A stretch of 64,000 nucleotides of DNA from JAGLOK01 sp963676355 (lineage in GTDB: Bacteria; Bacillota; Clostridia; Christensenellales; UMGS416): the NCBI GenBank assembly GCA_963676355.1, contig OY781093.1:310001-374000 (forward strand). The letters run 5' to 3'. Shown piece after piece: positions 57,713-64,000 of this stretch. Position numbers and translations under genes: made by a program. Under the pieces are notes generated by a model, which saw only the letters and a list, made by a program, of their open reading frames with translations, ran no database searches and had not been told where the DNA came from. The stretch's first letter is position 1; the number at the start of each line of letters is the position of its first letter.

Positions 57713-58310
57713 GAAACAAAAAAAAGAAAAGATATTTGATGCAATATTTGATGCTGTTTTGGAAACCGGTGAACTTACTTCCATTACAGTAAGCGACGTC
57801 GCTGAGCGCGCAGGGATTGGAAAAGGCAGCGTTTATATGTATTTTGCAAACAAGGAGCAGATGATTTTTGAGGCGGCTCAATATTTTATCGACTCTACTA
57901 TGCAAGAAATCACAGAATACGATTATAGTGAAAAAGAGGGCTTTGAAAAAGTGATGCTGGGGTTTTTGGAAGAGCATATAAAAGCAATGGATAAGTATTA
58001 TACTGTGTTCTGCGCGGTGACAAATGCGAACTATTTTCCCCAGCTTACACCTGCCTTTGATAAAAAGATGACTGGGCTGTTGGAAGAGACAAAAAAAAGA
58101 TATCAAGAAAAGCTGTCAAGTCTTATATCCCTCGGGTATAATGAAGGCTTAGTGTCCGCGGAGCACAGCTTGTTTGAAAAGCAATCTGTTGCACAGATGC
58201 TTTTTGCGGCAGCAGCCAGACACGCGCATGAACTTGATGAGTATCATGAAACTCCGGTGAAAGAATATACAAAGCTTATGTATGATATGGCAGTTAAAAT
58301 GCTAATATAA
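57702..58310 (+). CDS. TetR-family regulator of the RND operon
   Basis: 202 residues. Helix-turn-helix in residues about 8-55 (IFDAIFDAVLETGELTSITV, SDVAERAGIGKGSVYMYFANKEQM). The start overlaps the RND stop by 11 bases, so it is co-translated. The operon promoter has a TGACCG(AG)CGGTCA palindrome, the natural target for this protein. The ligand domain has no recognisable signature; substrates of the pump are the likely inducers. A glutaredoxin-like gene follows 13 bases later. Confidence 0.92.
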   Translation: MMNKKQKKEKIFDAIFDAVLETGELTSITVSDVAERAGIGKGSVYMYFANKEQMIFEAAQYFIDSTMQEITEYDYSEKEGFEKVMLGFLEEHIKAMDKYYTVFCAVTNANYFPQLTPAFDKKMTGLLEETKKRYQEKLSSLISLGYNEGLVSAEHSLFEKQSVAQMLFAAAARHAHELDEYHETPVKEYTKLMYDMAVKMLI

Positions 58311-58323
58311 AAAAGAGGATAAA

Positions 58324-58587
58324 ATGAAAAAGATAACAATGTTTACAATGGCATCCTGTCCGTTTTGCAGGATGGCTCACAGATGGATGGACGCACTTTT
58401 AAAAGAACATCCTGAATATAACGATATTGAGATTGAAATAATTGATGAAGTTAGGCATCCTGACATAGCAAATCAATATGATTATTGGTATGTGCCAACA
58501 TACTATGTGGATGGGGAAAAAGTGCATGAAGGAGCGGCTACTAAAAAGAAATTAAAAAAGGTGTATGAAAGAGCCTTAGAAGGCTGA
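58324..58587 (+). CDS. Glutaredoxin-like thiol-disulfide protein
   Basis: 87 residues, one thioredoxin fold. MKKITMFTMASCPFCRMAHRWMD gives the CPFC active site (Cys12, Cys15), and YVPTYYVDG carries the cis-Pro that closes it. EGAATKKKLKKVYERAL ends the domain. It reduces disulfides or mixed disulfides using a thiol or reductase partner. AGAGGAT precedes the ATG. Its place after the RND-TetR pair suggests induction together with the pump under stress, though read-through only is possible. Confidence 0.87.
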   Translation: MKKITMFTMASCPFCRMAHRWMDALLKEHPEYNDIEIEIIDEVRHPDIANQYDYWYVPTYYVDGEKVHEGAATKKKLKKVYERALEG

Positions 58588-58621
58588 TTTCAAGCTATTT
58601 TTACGTTGTAGAGATTATACA

Positions 58622-58650
58622 TTGACAACAGTAGGCGGTTTAAGTATAAT
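58622..58650 (+). promoter_or_regulatory. Perfect consensus promoter of rpmH
   Basis: TTGACA (58622-58627), 17 bases, TATAAT (58645-58650); the strongest promoter in the window, with a leader of about 120 bases. Confidence 0.9.
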
Positions 58651-58714
58651 TACATGGTATTTTTAAAGACTAATATGGGCGAGTGCACGTTAAAGTCCAA
58701 AGGAGAATCAGACG

Positions 58715-58741
58715 ATGATTTTTCGCATTGGAAAAACGTAG
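58715..58741 (+). other. Possible 8-residue leader peptide in the rpmH leader
   Basis: AAAGGAG (58699-58705), nine bases, ATG, seven more codons (MIFRIGKT), then a double stop TAG TAG. Its ribosome site is contained in TCCAAAGG (58696-58703), which can pair with CCTTTGGA (58752-58759) just before the rpmH ribosome site. A second, overlapping 32-codon frame runs 58675-58773 and ends five bases before rpmH. Evidence is sequence only. Confidence 0.4.
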
Positions 58742-58777
58742 TAGTTAAGCCCCTTTGGATAAAAGGAGATTAATATA

Positions 58778-58912
58778 ATGAAAAGAACATTACAGCCAAA
58801 GGTACGTCAGCGCAAAAAAGAACATGGTTTCAGAAAGCGCATGAAAACTAAACAGGGACGCAATGTATTAAAGCGCCGCCGCAGCAGAGGCCGCAAGAAA
58901 CTTTCGGCTTAA
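58778..58912 (+). CDS. rpmH: Ribosomal protein L34
   Basis: 44 residues, the normal length of this very small, basic protein: MKRTLQPKVRQRKKEHGF, then RKRMKTKQGRNVLKRRR and a C-terminal RGRKKLSA. It is a component of the 50S subunit. AAAGGAG lies upstream with nine bases to the ATG. It leads the conserved rpmH-rnpA-yidD-yidC-jag block, which in many bacteria lies next to dnaA and oriC; no dnaA is found within this window. A strong promoter and a structured leader precede it. Confidence 0.97.
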   Translation: MKRTLQPKVRQRKKEHGFRKRMKTKQGRNVLKRRRSRGRKKLSA

Positions 58913-58918
58913 TAGTTT

Positions 58919-59308
58919 ATGCTGGGTGCAAAATACCGGCTGAGAAAAAACAGAGACTTTAATTTCATCTATAGGCGCGGCAAGAATCTGGCTCAAAAAA
59001 GAGTCGCGATGGCATATGCAAGAGGCCGTGCAAAAGATGAGTTGCTGATTGGTTTTTCAGTCAGCCGAAAAGTAGCAAATGCAGTTGAACGCAATCGCAT
59101 TAAAAGAATTATGCGTGAACATGCAAGAGCTATGCTTGACGATATTTCGCGAGGAATGCGTATTATATTTATAGCGAGAATCGGAGCAAACGGCGCAAGC
59201 TATGCACAAATCGGTAAAGACATGGAAAAACTCCTAAAAAAAGTAGGGCTTTTTGAGAAACATATTACGGAAGAAAAAAATGTCCAAAATATTTCTAGCA
59301 CTGATTAG
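58919..59308 (+). CDS. rnpA: Ribonuclease P protein component
   Basis: 129 residues, usual length. AKYRLRKNRDFNFIYRRGK at the start, then GFSVSRKVANAVERNRIKRIMREHAR, the RNR motif that binds the RNA subunit and pre-tRNA leader. It works with the RNase P RNA (not found in this window) to cut the 5' leader from tRNA precursors. The start is six bases after the rpmH stop without a strong ribosome site, so coupling is likely. Its end overlaps yidD by 29 bases. Confidence 0.96.
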   Translation: MLGAKYRLRKNRDFNFIYRRGKNLAQKRVAMAYARGRAKDELLIGFSVSRKVANAVERNRIKRIMREHARAMLDDISRGMRIIFIARIGANGASYAQIGKDMEKLLKKVGLFEKHITEEKNVQNISSTD

Positions 59309-59489
59309 ATTTTATCAAAAGCAAATCTCCCCGGCTCTGGGACCTCACTGCAGGTTCTACCCTACTTGCTCACAATATGCTTTTGAATCAATATCAAAAT
59401 ACGGGGCGTTAAAAGGCGTCTGGCTTGCTGTGCGCCGTATTTTAAAATGTCATCCGTTTCACGCGGGCGGATATGACCCCGTACCGTAA
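59280..59489 (+). CDS. yidD: Membrane protein insertion efficiency factor YidD
   Basis: 69 residues from the ATG at 59280. The family core is complete: LIRFYQKQISPALGPHCRFYPTCSQYAFESI, with the CRFYPTCS motif, and a later GGYDPVP end. The start overlaps rnpA by 29 bases. YidD is an amphipathic, membrane-bound helper of YidC-dependent insertion. A longer start nine codons earlier has no ribosome site and would extend the protein beyond family length. Confidence 0.94.
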   Translation: MSKIFLALIRFYQKQISPALGPHCRFYPTCSQYAFESISKYGALKGVWLAVRRILKCHPFHAGGYDPVP

Positions 59490-59515
59490 CTTTACCTGAG
59501 AAAGGAAAATTCAAA

Positions 59516-60415
59516 TTGGGATTTTTATCAGATAACTTTATTGCCGATTTTTTCAAAACGGCATTAGGATTCATTCAAACATATGTGGGCAGCTACGGTT
59601 GGTCAATCGTTGTTTTGACTGTTATGTTTAGGCTTATGCTTCTTCCGCTTGATATCAAGCAGAAAAGGAATATGCACAAACAAAAATCAATTCAGCCTAA
59701 GGTTGATGCAATCAATAAAAAGTATAAAAACGACAAGGAAATGCAGTCTAAAAAGACTATGGAGCTTTATAAGACAGAGGGCTTTTCCCCACTTTCGGGA
59801 TGTCTTCCAATGCTTATACAGATGCCTATTTTCTTTGCATTCTTTGGTGCTCTTCGTGCAATAGCCGGAGATCAAATATTGGCAGTTTATGAAGCTGCAA
59901 AGACAGTGTCACCGGCAAATGTGCCTGTTGAAAGCTGGCTGTGGGTTAAAAACCTCTGGCAGCCGGATGTGTTTGCGCTTATGGCCAACTTCCCCAGAAA
60001 TACTGCAGTGATTCCAACGTTTGATATGGTGGAAAATGCATACAAAGCAATTCAAGCAATGAATATCACTGATTTCGATGCTGTACTTGCACCGGTTCGC
60101 GAGCTTTATGCAGGTCAGATGAACGGACTGTTTATACTGCCACTTGCAGCAGGCGCAATGAGTTTCTTGCAAAGCAAGCTTACTATGCCGCAGCCAAAAG
60201 AGAAGCCACAAAACACTGACACTCCAAATCCGATGAACGGAAAGATGATGAAATATTTCTTCCCGCTGTTTTCTGTTTTCATCTGCGTGACTTCATCTGC
60301 AGCATTCGCGCTTTACTGGACAGTCAGCAACGTTGTTTCTGTTGGAACAAGCCTCATTATAGAAAGAGCTCTTACAGCAAAAGAAGAGCAGGAGAAAAAG
60401 CTAGAACGCGCTTAG
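59516..60415 (+). CDS. yidC: Membrane protein insertase YidC/OxaA
   Basis: 299 residues, TTG start after AAAGGA. The core has SYGWSIVVLTVMFRLMLLPL, with the conserved helix and following KQKRNMHKQKSIQPKVDAIN cytoplasmic hairpin, SGCLPMLIQMPIFFAFFGAL, and a closing FAMFWTVSN-like AFALYWTVSNVVSVG helix. No lipobox is seen at the start, unlike most Gram-positive YidC1. It inserts membrane proteins alone or with SecYEG. Between the second and third helices is a longer loop than usual (about residues 125-190). Jag follows. Confidence 0.95.
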   Translation: MGFLSDNFIADFFKTALGFIQTYVGSYGWSIVVLTVMFRLMLLPLDIKQKRNMHKQKSIQPKVDAINKKYKNDKEMQSKKTMELYKTEGFSPLSGCLPMLIQMPIFFAFFGALRAIAGDQILAVYEAAKTVSPANVPVESWLWVKNLWQPDVFALMANFPRNTAVIPTFDMVENAYKAIQAMNITDFDAVLAPVRELYAGQMNGLFILPLAAGAMSFLQSKLTMPQPKEKPQNTDTPNPMNGKMMKYFFPLFSVFICVTSSAAFALYWTVSNVVSVGTSLIIERALTAKEEQEKKLERA

Positions 60416-60430
60416 GAGGCGATTTATTAT

Positions 60431-61063
60431 ATGAAGACCATAGAAAGTATCGGCAAAACTGTTGAAGAAGCCGTACAGAAAGGGCTTGAACAGCTTGATT
60501 TATCCATAGCGGAAGCGCAGATAGATATCTTGGATGAAGGCACAAAAGGTGTGCTGGGGCTGTTGGGAGTTAAAATGGCAAGGGTTCGCGTGAGTGAGAA
60601 ATTTTCACCGGCGAACAAAGCAGTGTCATTTTTGACCCAAGTTTCAAAGCTCATGAATGTGTACGATCCCGGAATTGCCGTTGCTGAGGATGAAGGGAAC
60701 ATTAAAATCCGAGTTGAAGGCCAACATGTGGGTGCTTTAATCGGACACAGAGGAGAGACGCTTGATGCGCTGCAGCTGCTTACATCGCTTGTTGTAAACC
60801 ATCAGCACGGAGAGACAGAGGTAGAGTACTTTAGAGTGCAGCTTGATGTAGGCGGATACAGAAGAAAGCGCGAGAAGACGCTTGAGTCGCTTGCAAACCG
60901 CTTGGCGGAAAAAGCACTAAGCACAGGACGTAACATAGCACTTGACCCGATGAATTCATATGAAAGACGCATAATACACACTGCGCTTTCAGAAAAAGGC
61001 GGGATAACAACTTATTCAGAAGGCTCAGAGCCACAGCGCAGAGTGATTATTACAATCGATTAG
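60431..61063 (+). CDS. jag: Jag/KhpB RNA-binding protein (Jag-N, KH, R3H domains)
   Basis: 210 residues. Residues 1-55 are the Jag-N domain (SIGKTVEEAVQKGLEQLDLS, with KGVLGLLG near 40); 70-145 a KH domain including GALIGHRGETLDALQLL (GxxGRG-like GHRG loop); and 150-210 an R3H domain (NSYERRIIHTALSEKGGITT). It binds RNA and, in pneumococci, helps cell elongation with KhpA. AGGAGG precedes the ATG by 11 bases. It is the last gene of the rpmH block; mnmE, which often follows, is absent here. Confidence 0.94.
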   Translation: MKTIESIGKTVEEAVQKGLEQLDLSIAEAQIDILDEGTKGVLGLLGVKMARVRVSEKFSPANKAVSFLTQVSKLMNVYDPGIAVAEDEGNIKIRVEGQHVGALIGHRGETLDALQLLTSLVVNHQHGETEVEYFRVQLDVGGYRRKREKTLESLANRLAEKALSTGRNIALDPMNSYERRIIHTALSEKGGITTYSEGSEPQRRVIITID

Positions 61064-61135
61064 TGCGCAAGTTGCATAGTGTTAAAACTTCATCGTTTGA
61101 GCCTAGCGGCTTGCGATGATTATGAAGAAGGAAAG

Positions 61136-61165
61136 AAAAAACCGCCTGAAAATGGGCGGTTTTTT
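61136..61165. terminator. Strong bidirectional terminator
   Basis: AAAAAACCGCC / GGCGGTTTTTT, an 11-bp stem with an eight-base loop between convergent jag and the SDR gene. Confidence 0.92.
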
Positions 61166-62011
61166 CTATATGCTTTTTTTATGACCGAGCCGCATAATTT
61201 CCTTATCTGTATAGTCAATAAGTTTTTGTGCTGTTTCTTCATCATACTTGGGAAACTTCATAATATCGCCTTCGTTTTGATACATCTCCCCGACCTTGCG
61301 CACATTGTTTTGCACGATGAATACGCCGGCCTTTGCACCTTCTTCAACGGTTATGAGAGTTCTTTTTAGTATGGGCCAGATGAGTTTTATCAAAATATTT
61401 TTAGTGCGCCAGAGATTTGTATACACATCTCCCGGGTGCACGGCATACATCATTATCCCGCGATCAAGAAAATTGTGCGCCTCGTGTTTTATCCATAGAA
61501 GCTGCATATATTTTGACGAGGCATAAGCGCGCAGACCTCTTGGTTGGCTGTAAAACCTCTGCGGTTTGTATGTCAGATGTCCGTTTAATGCTATACGCGA
61601 ACAGATATTTATAATCTTGGAGCTGTGCCCTTTTGCAACGATATCTTCCAAAAGATATGTGAGATAGTATGTTCCGACATAGTTTACGCCTACTGTCATC
61701 TCAAAGCCCTGCTCTGTTTTTCCGTTTTTGCTTAAGTAAATGCCAGCGTTGTTGAGCAGTATGTCGATATAGTCAAAATCATTGTATATCTTTTTGGTAA
61801 AGGCTATAATGCTGTCAAATGATGATAAATCCAGTTTATATGTATGTATTTCTGCCTCCGGATTGTTGTCTTTTATCTCGCTTGCTATAGCGTTGGATTT
61901 TTCTATATTTCTGCAGGCGGTGATTATTTCATAGTCTGCACCAGCCAATTGTTTTAACATCTCAAGACCTATGCCGTGTGTGGTTCCGGTTATAATTATT
62001 CTTTGTCTCAT
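61166..62011 (-). CDS. Short-chain dehydrogenase, retinol dehydrogenase/WWOX-like
   Basis: 281 residues, classical to extended SDR. TGTTHGIGLEML near residue 8 binds NAD(P), with CRN at the end of the second strand; LLNNAGIYL near 88; NICSRIA with Ser; YASSKYMQLLWIKH with the catalytic Tyr/Lys; and AVHPGDVYTNLWR. The sequence is like retinol dehydrogenase/WWOX-type reductases, which reduce hydrophobic ketones or aldehydes. GAGGTG precedes the ATG. It is monocistronic, ending one base past the shared terminator. Substrate unknown. Confidence 0.85.
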   Translation of the reverse strand: MRQRIIITGTTHGIGLEMLKQLAGADYEIITACRNIEKSNAIASEIKDNNPEAEIHTYKLDLSSFDSIIAFTKKIYNDFDYIDILLNNAGIYLSKNGKTEQGFEMTVGVNYVGTYYLTYLLEDIVAKGHSSKIINICSRIALNGHLTYKPQRFYSQPRGLRAYASSKYMQLLWIKHEAHNFLDRGIMMYAVHPGDVYTNLWRTKNILIKLIWPILKRTLITVEEGAKAGVFIVQNNVRKVGEMYQNEGDIMKFPKYDEETAQKLIDYTDKEIMRLGHKKSI

Positions 62012-62077
62012 TGTGCATCACCTCGAAAATAAGATACCATAAAAATATGTCTATATTTTGTATAATGTTTTATTGCG

Positions 62078-62108
62078 CAAAAAAAGAGCGACAAGATTGC
62101 CGCTCTTT
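62078..62108 (-). terminator. Terminator of fba
   Basis: Leftward AAAGAGCGGCA / TGTCGCTCTTT (11 bp with one G-U pair) around ATCT, then a long T-run; 14 bases after the stop. Confidence 0.88.
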
Positions 62109-62122
62109 TGAAATTATTAGTC

Positions 62123-63052
62123 TTAAGCTTTGCCTTCGCAGCCCAGAACGTTTTTAATTTTATGTTCTACGATGGACTGTGTGTAATCGCGTGCTTCGCC
62201 AAGATATTTTCTTGGATCAAACACAGTCGGGTTATCCACTGTGTAGTGACGGATAGCAGCTGTTACTGCAAGACGGATATCAGAGTCAATGTTAATTTTG
62301 CAAACTGCCATTGAAGCAGCTTTTCTTAGCATATCTTCAGGAACGCCTTGTGCTCCTGCCATGTCTCCGCCATACTCATTTATTTCTTTTACATATTCAG
62401 GCACAACTGATGATGCACCGTGAAGCACTATCGGGAATCCGGGAAGACGATTTGAGATCTCTTCTAGGATATCATAGCGAAGCTGTGGTTCACCTTTAAA
62501 TTTGAATGCGCCGTGGCTTGTGCCTATAGCGATAGCCAATGAATCAACGCCTGTTTTTTCAACAAACTCGTTTACTTCGTCAGGATGTGTGAATTTTGCA
62601 TCTTCAGCAGAAACGTTAACATCATCTTCGATTCCTGCAAGCTGTCCAAGCTCTCCTTCAACGGAAACTCCGCGTTCGTGGGCATATTCAACAACTTTTT
62701 TCGTAAGAGCGATATTGTCTTCAAATGAATGATGGCTTCCGTCTATCATAACCGATGAAAAGCCGTCGTCTATGCATTGTTTGCAGATATCAAAATCTGC
62801 ACCATGGTCTAAGTGCAATGCGATTGGAAGACCTGAATCTTCAACAGCAGCCTCAACTAACTTTTTAAGATAAAGTGAGCCGGCGTATTTCCTTGCGCCT
62901 GCTGACACCTGAAGTATAAGAGGTGAGTTGAGTTTCTTTGCGGCATTTACAATGCCCTGCACCATTTCCATATTATTTACATTGAAAGCACCGATGGCAT
63001 ATCCGCCGTCATAAGCTTTCTTTAGCATATCTTTTGTTGTAACAAGTGGCAT
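62123..63052 (-). CDS. fba: Fructose-bisphosphate aldolase, class II
   Basis: 309 residues. GAFNVNNMEMVQGIVNAA starts the barrel; LHLDHGADFDICKQCIDDGF carries the catalytic Asp and zinc His; VSVEGELGQLAGIED, GTSHGAFK and LHGASSVVPE carry further zinc and phosphate ligands; INIDSDIRLAVTAAIRHY is near the end. Zinc-dependent cleavage of fructose 1,6-bisphosphate. AAGGAG precedes the ATG, and TTGATT-17-TATATT is the promoter (63111-63083). With gap in the same window it represents glycolysis, but in a separate unit. Confidence 0.96.
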   Translation of the reverse strand: MPLVTTKDMLKKAYDGGYAIGAFNVNNMEMVQGIVNAAKKLNSPLILQVSAGARKYAGSLYLKKLVEAAVEDSGLPIALHLDHGADFDICKQCIDDGFSSVMIDGSHHSFEDNIALTKKVVEYAHERGVSVEGELGQLAGIEDDVNVSAEDAKFTHPDEVNEFVEKTGVDSLAIAIGTSHGAFKFKGEPQLRYDILEEISNRLPGFPIVLHGASSVVPEYVKEINEYGGDMAGAQGVPEDMLRKAASMAVCKINIDSDIRLAVTAAIRHYTVDNPTVFDPRKYLGEARDYTQSIVEHKIKNVLGCEGKA

Positions 63053-63082
63053 ATTGATTCTCCTTAGTTTTTTTTCAAGTTT

Positions 63083-63111
63083 AATATATCAGAAAATGGC
63101 TTCATAATCAA
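63083..63111 (-). promoter_or_regulatory. Promoter of fba
   Basis: Leftward TTGATT (63111-63106), 17 bases, TATATT (63088-63083), about 31 bases before the ATG. Confidence 0.7.
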
Positions 63112-63245
63112 TTAATTATGCCCCTGTTATCCAAAATATATGGTTTTATTCGCCTATTTGCATTACATTTGTATAAATGGAATATTCAAATGATATATAT
63201 GCACAGCTGTCGTACCAATTGCAGTGTTTGCATGTGTTTAAAACC

Positions 63246-63274
63246 ATGACTTGAAAGTATATTTGTGATATAAT
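63246..63274 (+). promoter_or_regulatory. Promoter of the terminal glycosyltransferase, near-leaderless layout
   Basis: ATGACT (63246-63251), 17 bases, perfect TATAAT (63269-63274), then eight bases before the ATG at 63283, with no ribosome site. The -35 is weak. Confidence 0.5.
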
Positions 63275-63282
63275 ATCTCGTA

Positions 63283-64000
63283 ATGAAAATCCTGATTGTA
63301 TCACAATATTTCCATCCGGAACCCATGCGTATATCCCACATCGCAAAGACCCTTGTGCAAAAGGGCCATGATGTCCGCGTGCTTACAGGACTCCCCAATT
63401 ATCCCGAGGGCAAAGTGCCGGATGAATATAGGGGTAAAAATTATAAAAAACACGAAAATGAAGAATATTTCGGAGTAAAGGTTACCCGCTCTAAGCTTGT
63501 GGGCAGGGGAAGCAATTCGCTGACACTCCTTTTAAACTATATCTCCTTTGCGGTGAGTGGTTCTGTTAAGGCGAGAAAACTCGCCGCTGATGCAGACGTT
63601 GTATTCATACAGCAGCACTCGCCCATATCCCTTTGCAGGCCCGCCTATGTGTATTCACGGCGCGCAAAGTGTCCGGTGGTGCTCAACTGTTTAGACATTT
63701 GGCCGGAAAGCGTGACAGCTCGGATGCATCTGCGCGAAAGTTCATTTATATATAAGCGTCTTAAAAACTACAGCAAGAGGATGTATAAAAAAGCAACAGC
63801 GTTGCTTGTTACATCTGCGGGATTTGCCGATTATTTTGAAGACGTTTTGGGGTTGGAACGGGATGCTATACACATACCACAGTATGCCGAAGATATATTT
63901 GCGCCTACACCGCTCCCAAAAAGGCGCGGGCTGAACCTGCTTTTTGCGGGTAATGTAGGTCAGGCGCAGGCTGTGGACACTATAATACGCGCAGCATCGC
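63283..64000 (+). CDS. GT4-type glycosyltransferase, 5' part
   Basis: 239 codons to the window edge, no stop reached. MKILIVSQYFHPEPMRISHI is a classic WbuB/GT4 N-terminus; GHDVRVLTGLPNYPEGK and ADVVFIQQHSPISLCRPAY follow; DIWPESV is the glycine-poor loop in this group; and LNLLFAGNVGQAQAVDTIIRAA begins the donor domain, as in enzymes that start or extend surface polysaccharides. The start is chosen from the -10 box and the family N-terminus. It may open another polysaccharide cluster to the right. Confidence 0.88.
   Translation, partial: MKILIVSQYFHPEPMRISHIAKTLVQKGHDVRVLTGLPNYPEGKVPDEYRGKNYKKHENEEYFGVKVTRSKLVGRGSNSLTLLLNYISFAVSGSVKARKLAADADVVFIQQHSPISLCRPAYVYSRRAKCPVVLNCLDIWPESVTARMHLRESSFIYKRLKNYSKRMYKKATALLVTSAGFADYFEDVLGLERDAIHIPQYAEDIFAPTPLPKRRGLNLLFAGNVGQAQAVDTIIRAAS

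Noticed and set aside
1..64000. CRISPR arrays, insertion sequences, prophage, rRNA and tRNA genes
   Set aside because: No regular direct repeats with spacers, no transposase or integrase frames, and no tRNA or rRNA signatures were seen in any intergenic region.

Overview
The window looks like a piece of chromosome from a low-GC, Gram-positive anaerobe of the Clostridia type; I cannot name the genus. The signs are AT-rich DNA, strong AGGAGG-type ribosome sites mixed with TTG and GTG starts, many lipoproteins with a lipobox, a class B sortase, an LCP cell-wall enzyme, YhaM, the rpmH-rnpA-yidD-yidC-jag block, two-subunit iron-sulfur fumarase and ferredoxin/flavodoxin-type redox genes. I saw no rRNA, tRNA, CRISPR array, insertion sequence or prophage.

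Layout. 0-9.7 kb: the end of fumarase, several lipoproteins (coiled-coil, solute-binding, PrsA-like foldase), a SIMPL protein, gap (GAPDH), and two paralogous coiled-coil/glycine-zipper proteins flanking a membrane-anchored hydrolase. 9.7-12.2 kb: a split ArsP-type permease with an ArsR regulator, divergent from a MerR DNA-binding domain fused to a GGDEF domain. 12.2-18.7 kb: an alpha-oxoamine synthase divergent from a short-chain dehydrogenase, then cca, a GNAT acetyltransferase, yhaM and an LCP gene. 18.8-24.5 kb: gyrB-gyrA with a long structured leader, and a ParB-like/GNAT fusion. 25.3-31.5 kb: a surface-polysaccharide operon (FrhB-like Fe-S protein, two glycosyltransferases, pyruvyl transferase, flippase). 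31.5-37.4 kb: VanZ, an EamA transporter, three tandem paralogous membrane proteins, and a DUF5685/DnaJ/membrane-protein operon. 37.6-43.4 kb: sortase B, rmuC and mfd. 43.4-49.1 kb: a MATE pump with TetR, a lipoprotein DJ-1 homologue with a glyoxalase-fold protein, and a TetR-controlled redox cluster with a ferredoxin remnant. 49.3-54.2 kb: a membrane-bound MutS-like ATPase and a DUF5711-CvpA-O-antigen-ligase operon. 54.5-58.6 kb: an RND pump, its TetR and a glutaredoxin. 58.6-61.1 kb: rpmH-rnpA-yidD-yidC-jag. The end holds a short-chain dehydrogenase, class II fructose-bisphosphate aldolase and the start of a glycosyltransferase.

How the parts fit. Central metabolism (GAPDH, aldolase, fumarase), envelope building (polysaccharide operon, LCP, sortase, YidC, PrsA-like foldase) and information processing (gyrase, Mfd, RmuC, CCA enzyme, RNase P protein) are interleaved with small stress and efflux circuits. 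Three TetR circuits have operators that can be read directly over their promoters. gyrBA and the rpmH block point away from each other as they do around oriC in many Firmicutes, but dnaA, dnaN and recF are absent between them.

The most unusual signals are: (1) several genes with no Shine-Dalgarno site whose -10 hexamer lies 6-9 bases before the ATG, suggesting leaderless mRNAs; (2) the MerR-GGDEF fusion behind a 19-bp-spacer dyad promoter; (3) the alpha-oxoamine synthase/dehydrogenase pair that could make a sphingoid-like base; (4) the coiled-coil/glycine-zipper pair around a hydrolase; (5) the rpmH leader with a possible leader peptide. All functions are read from sequence by eye; no database search was run.
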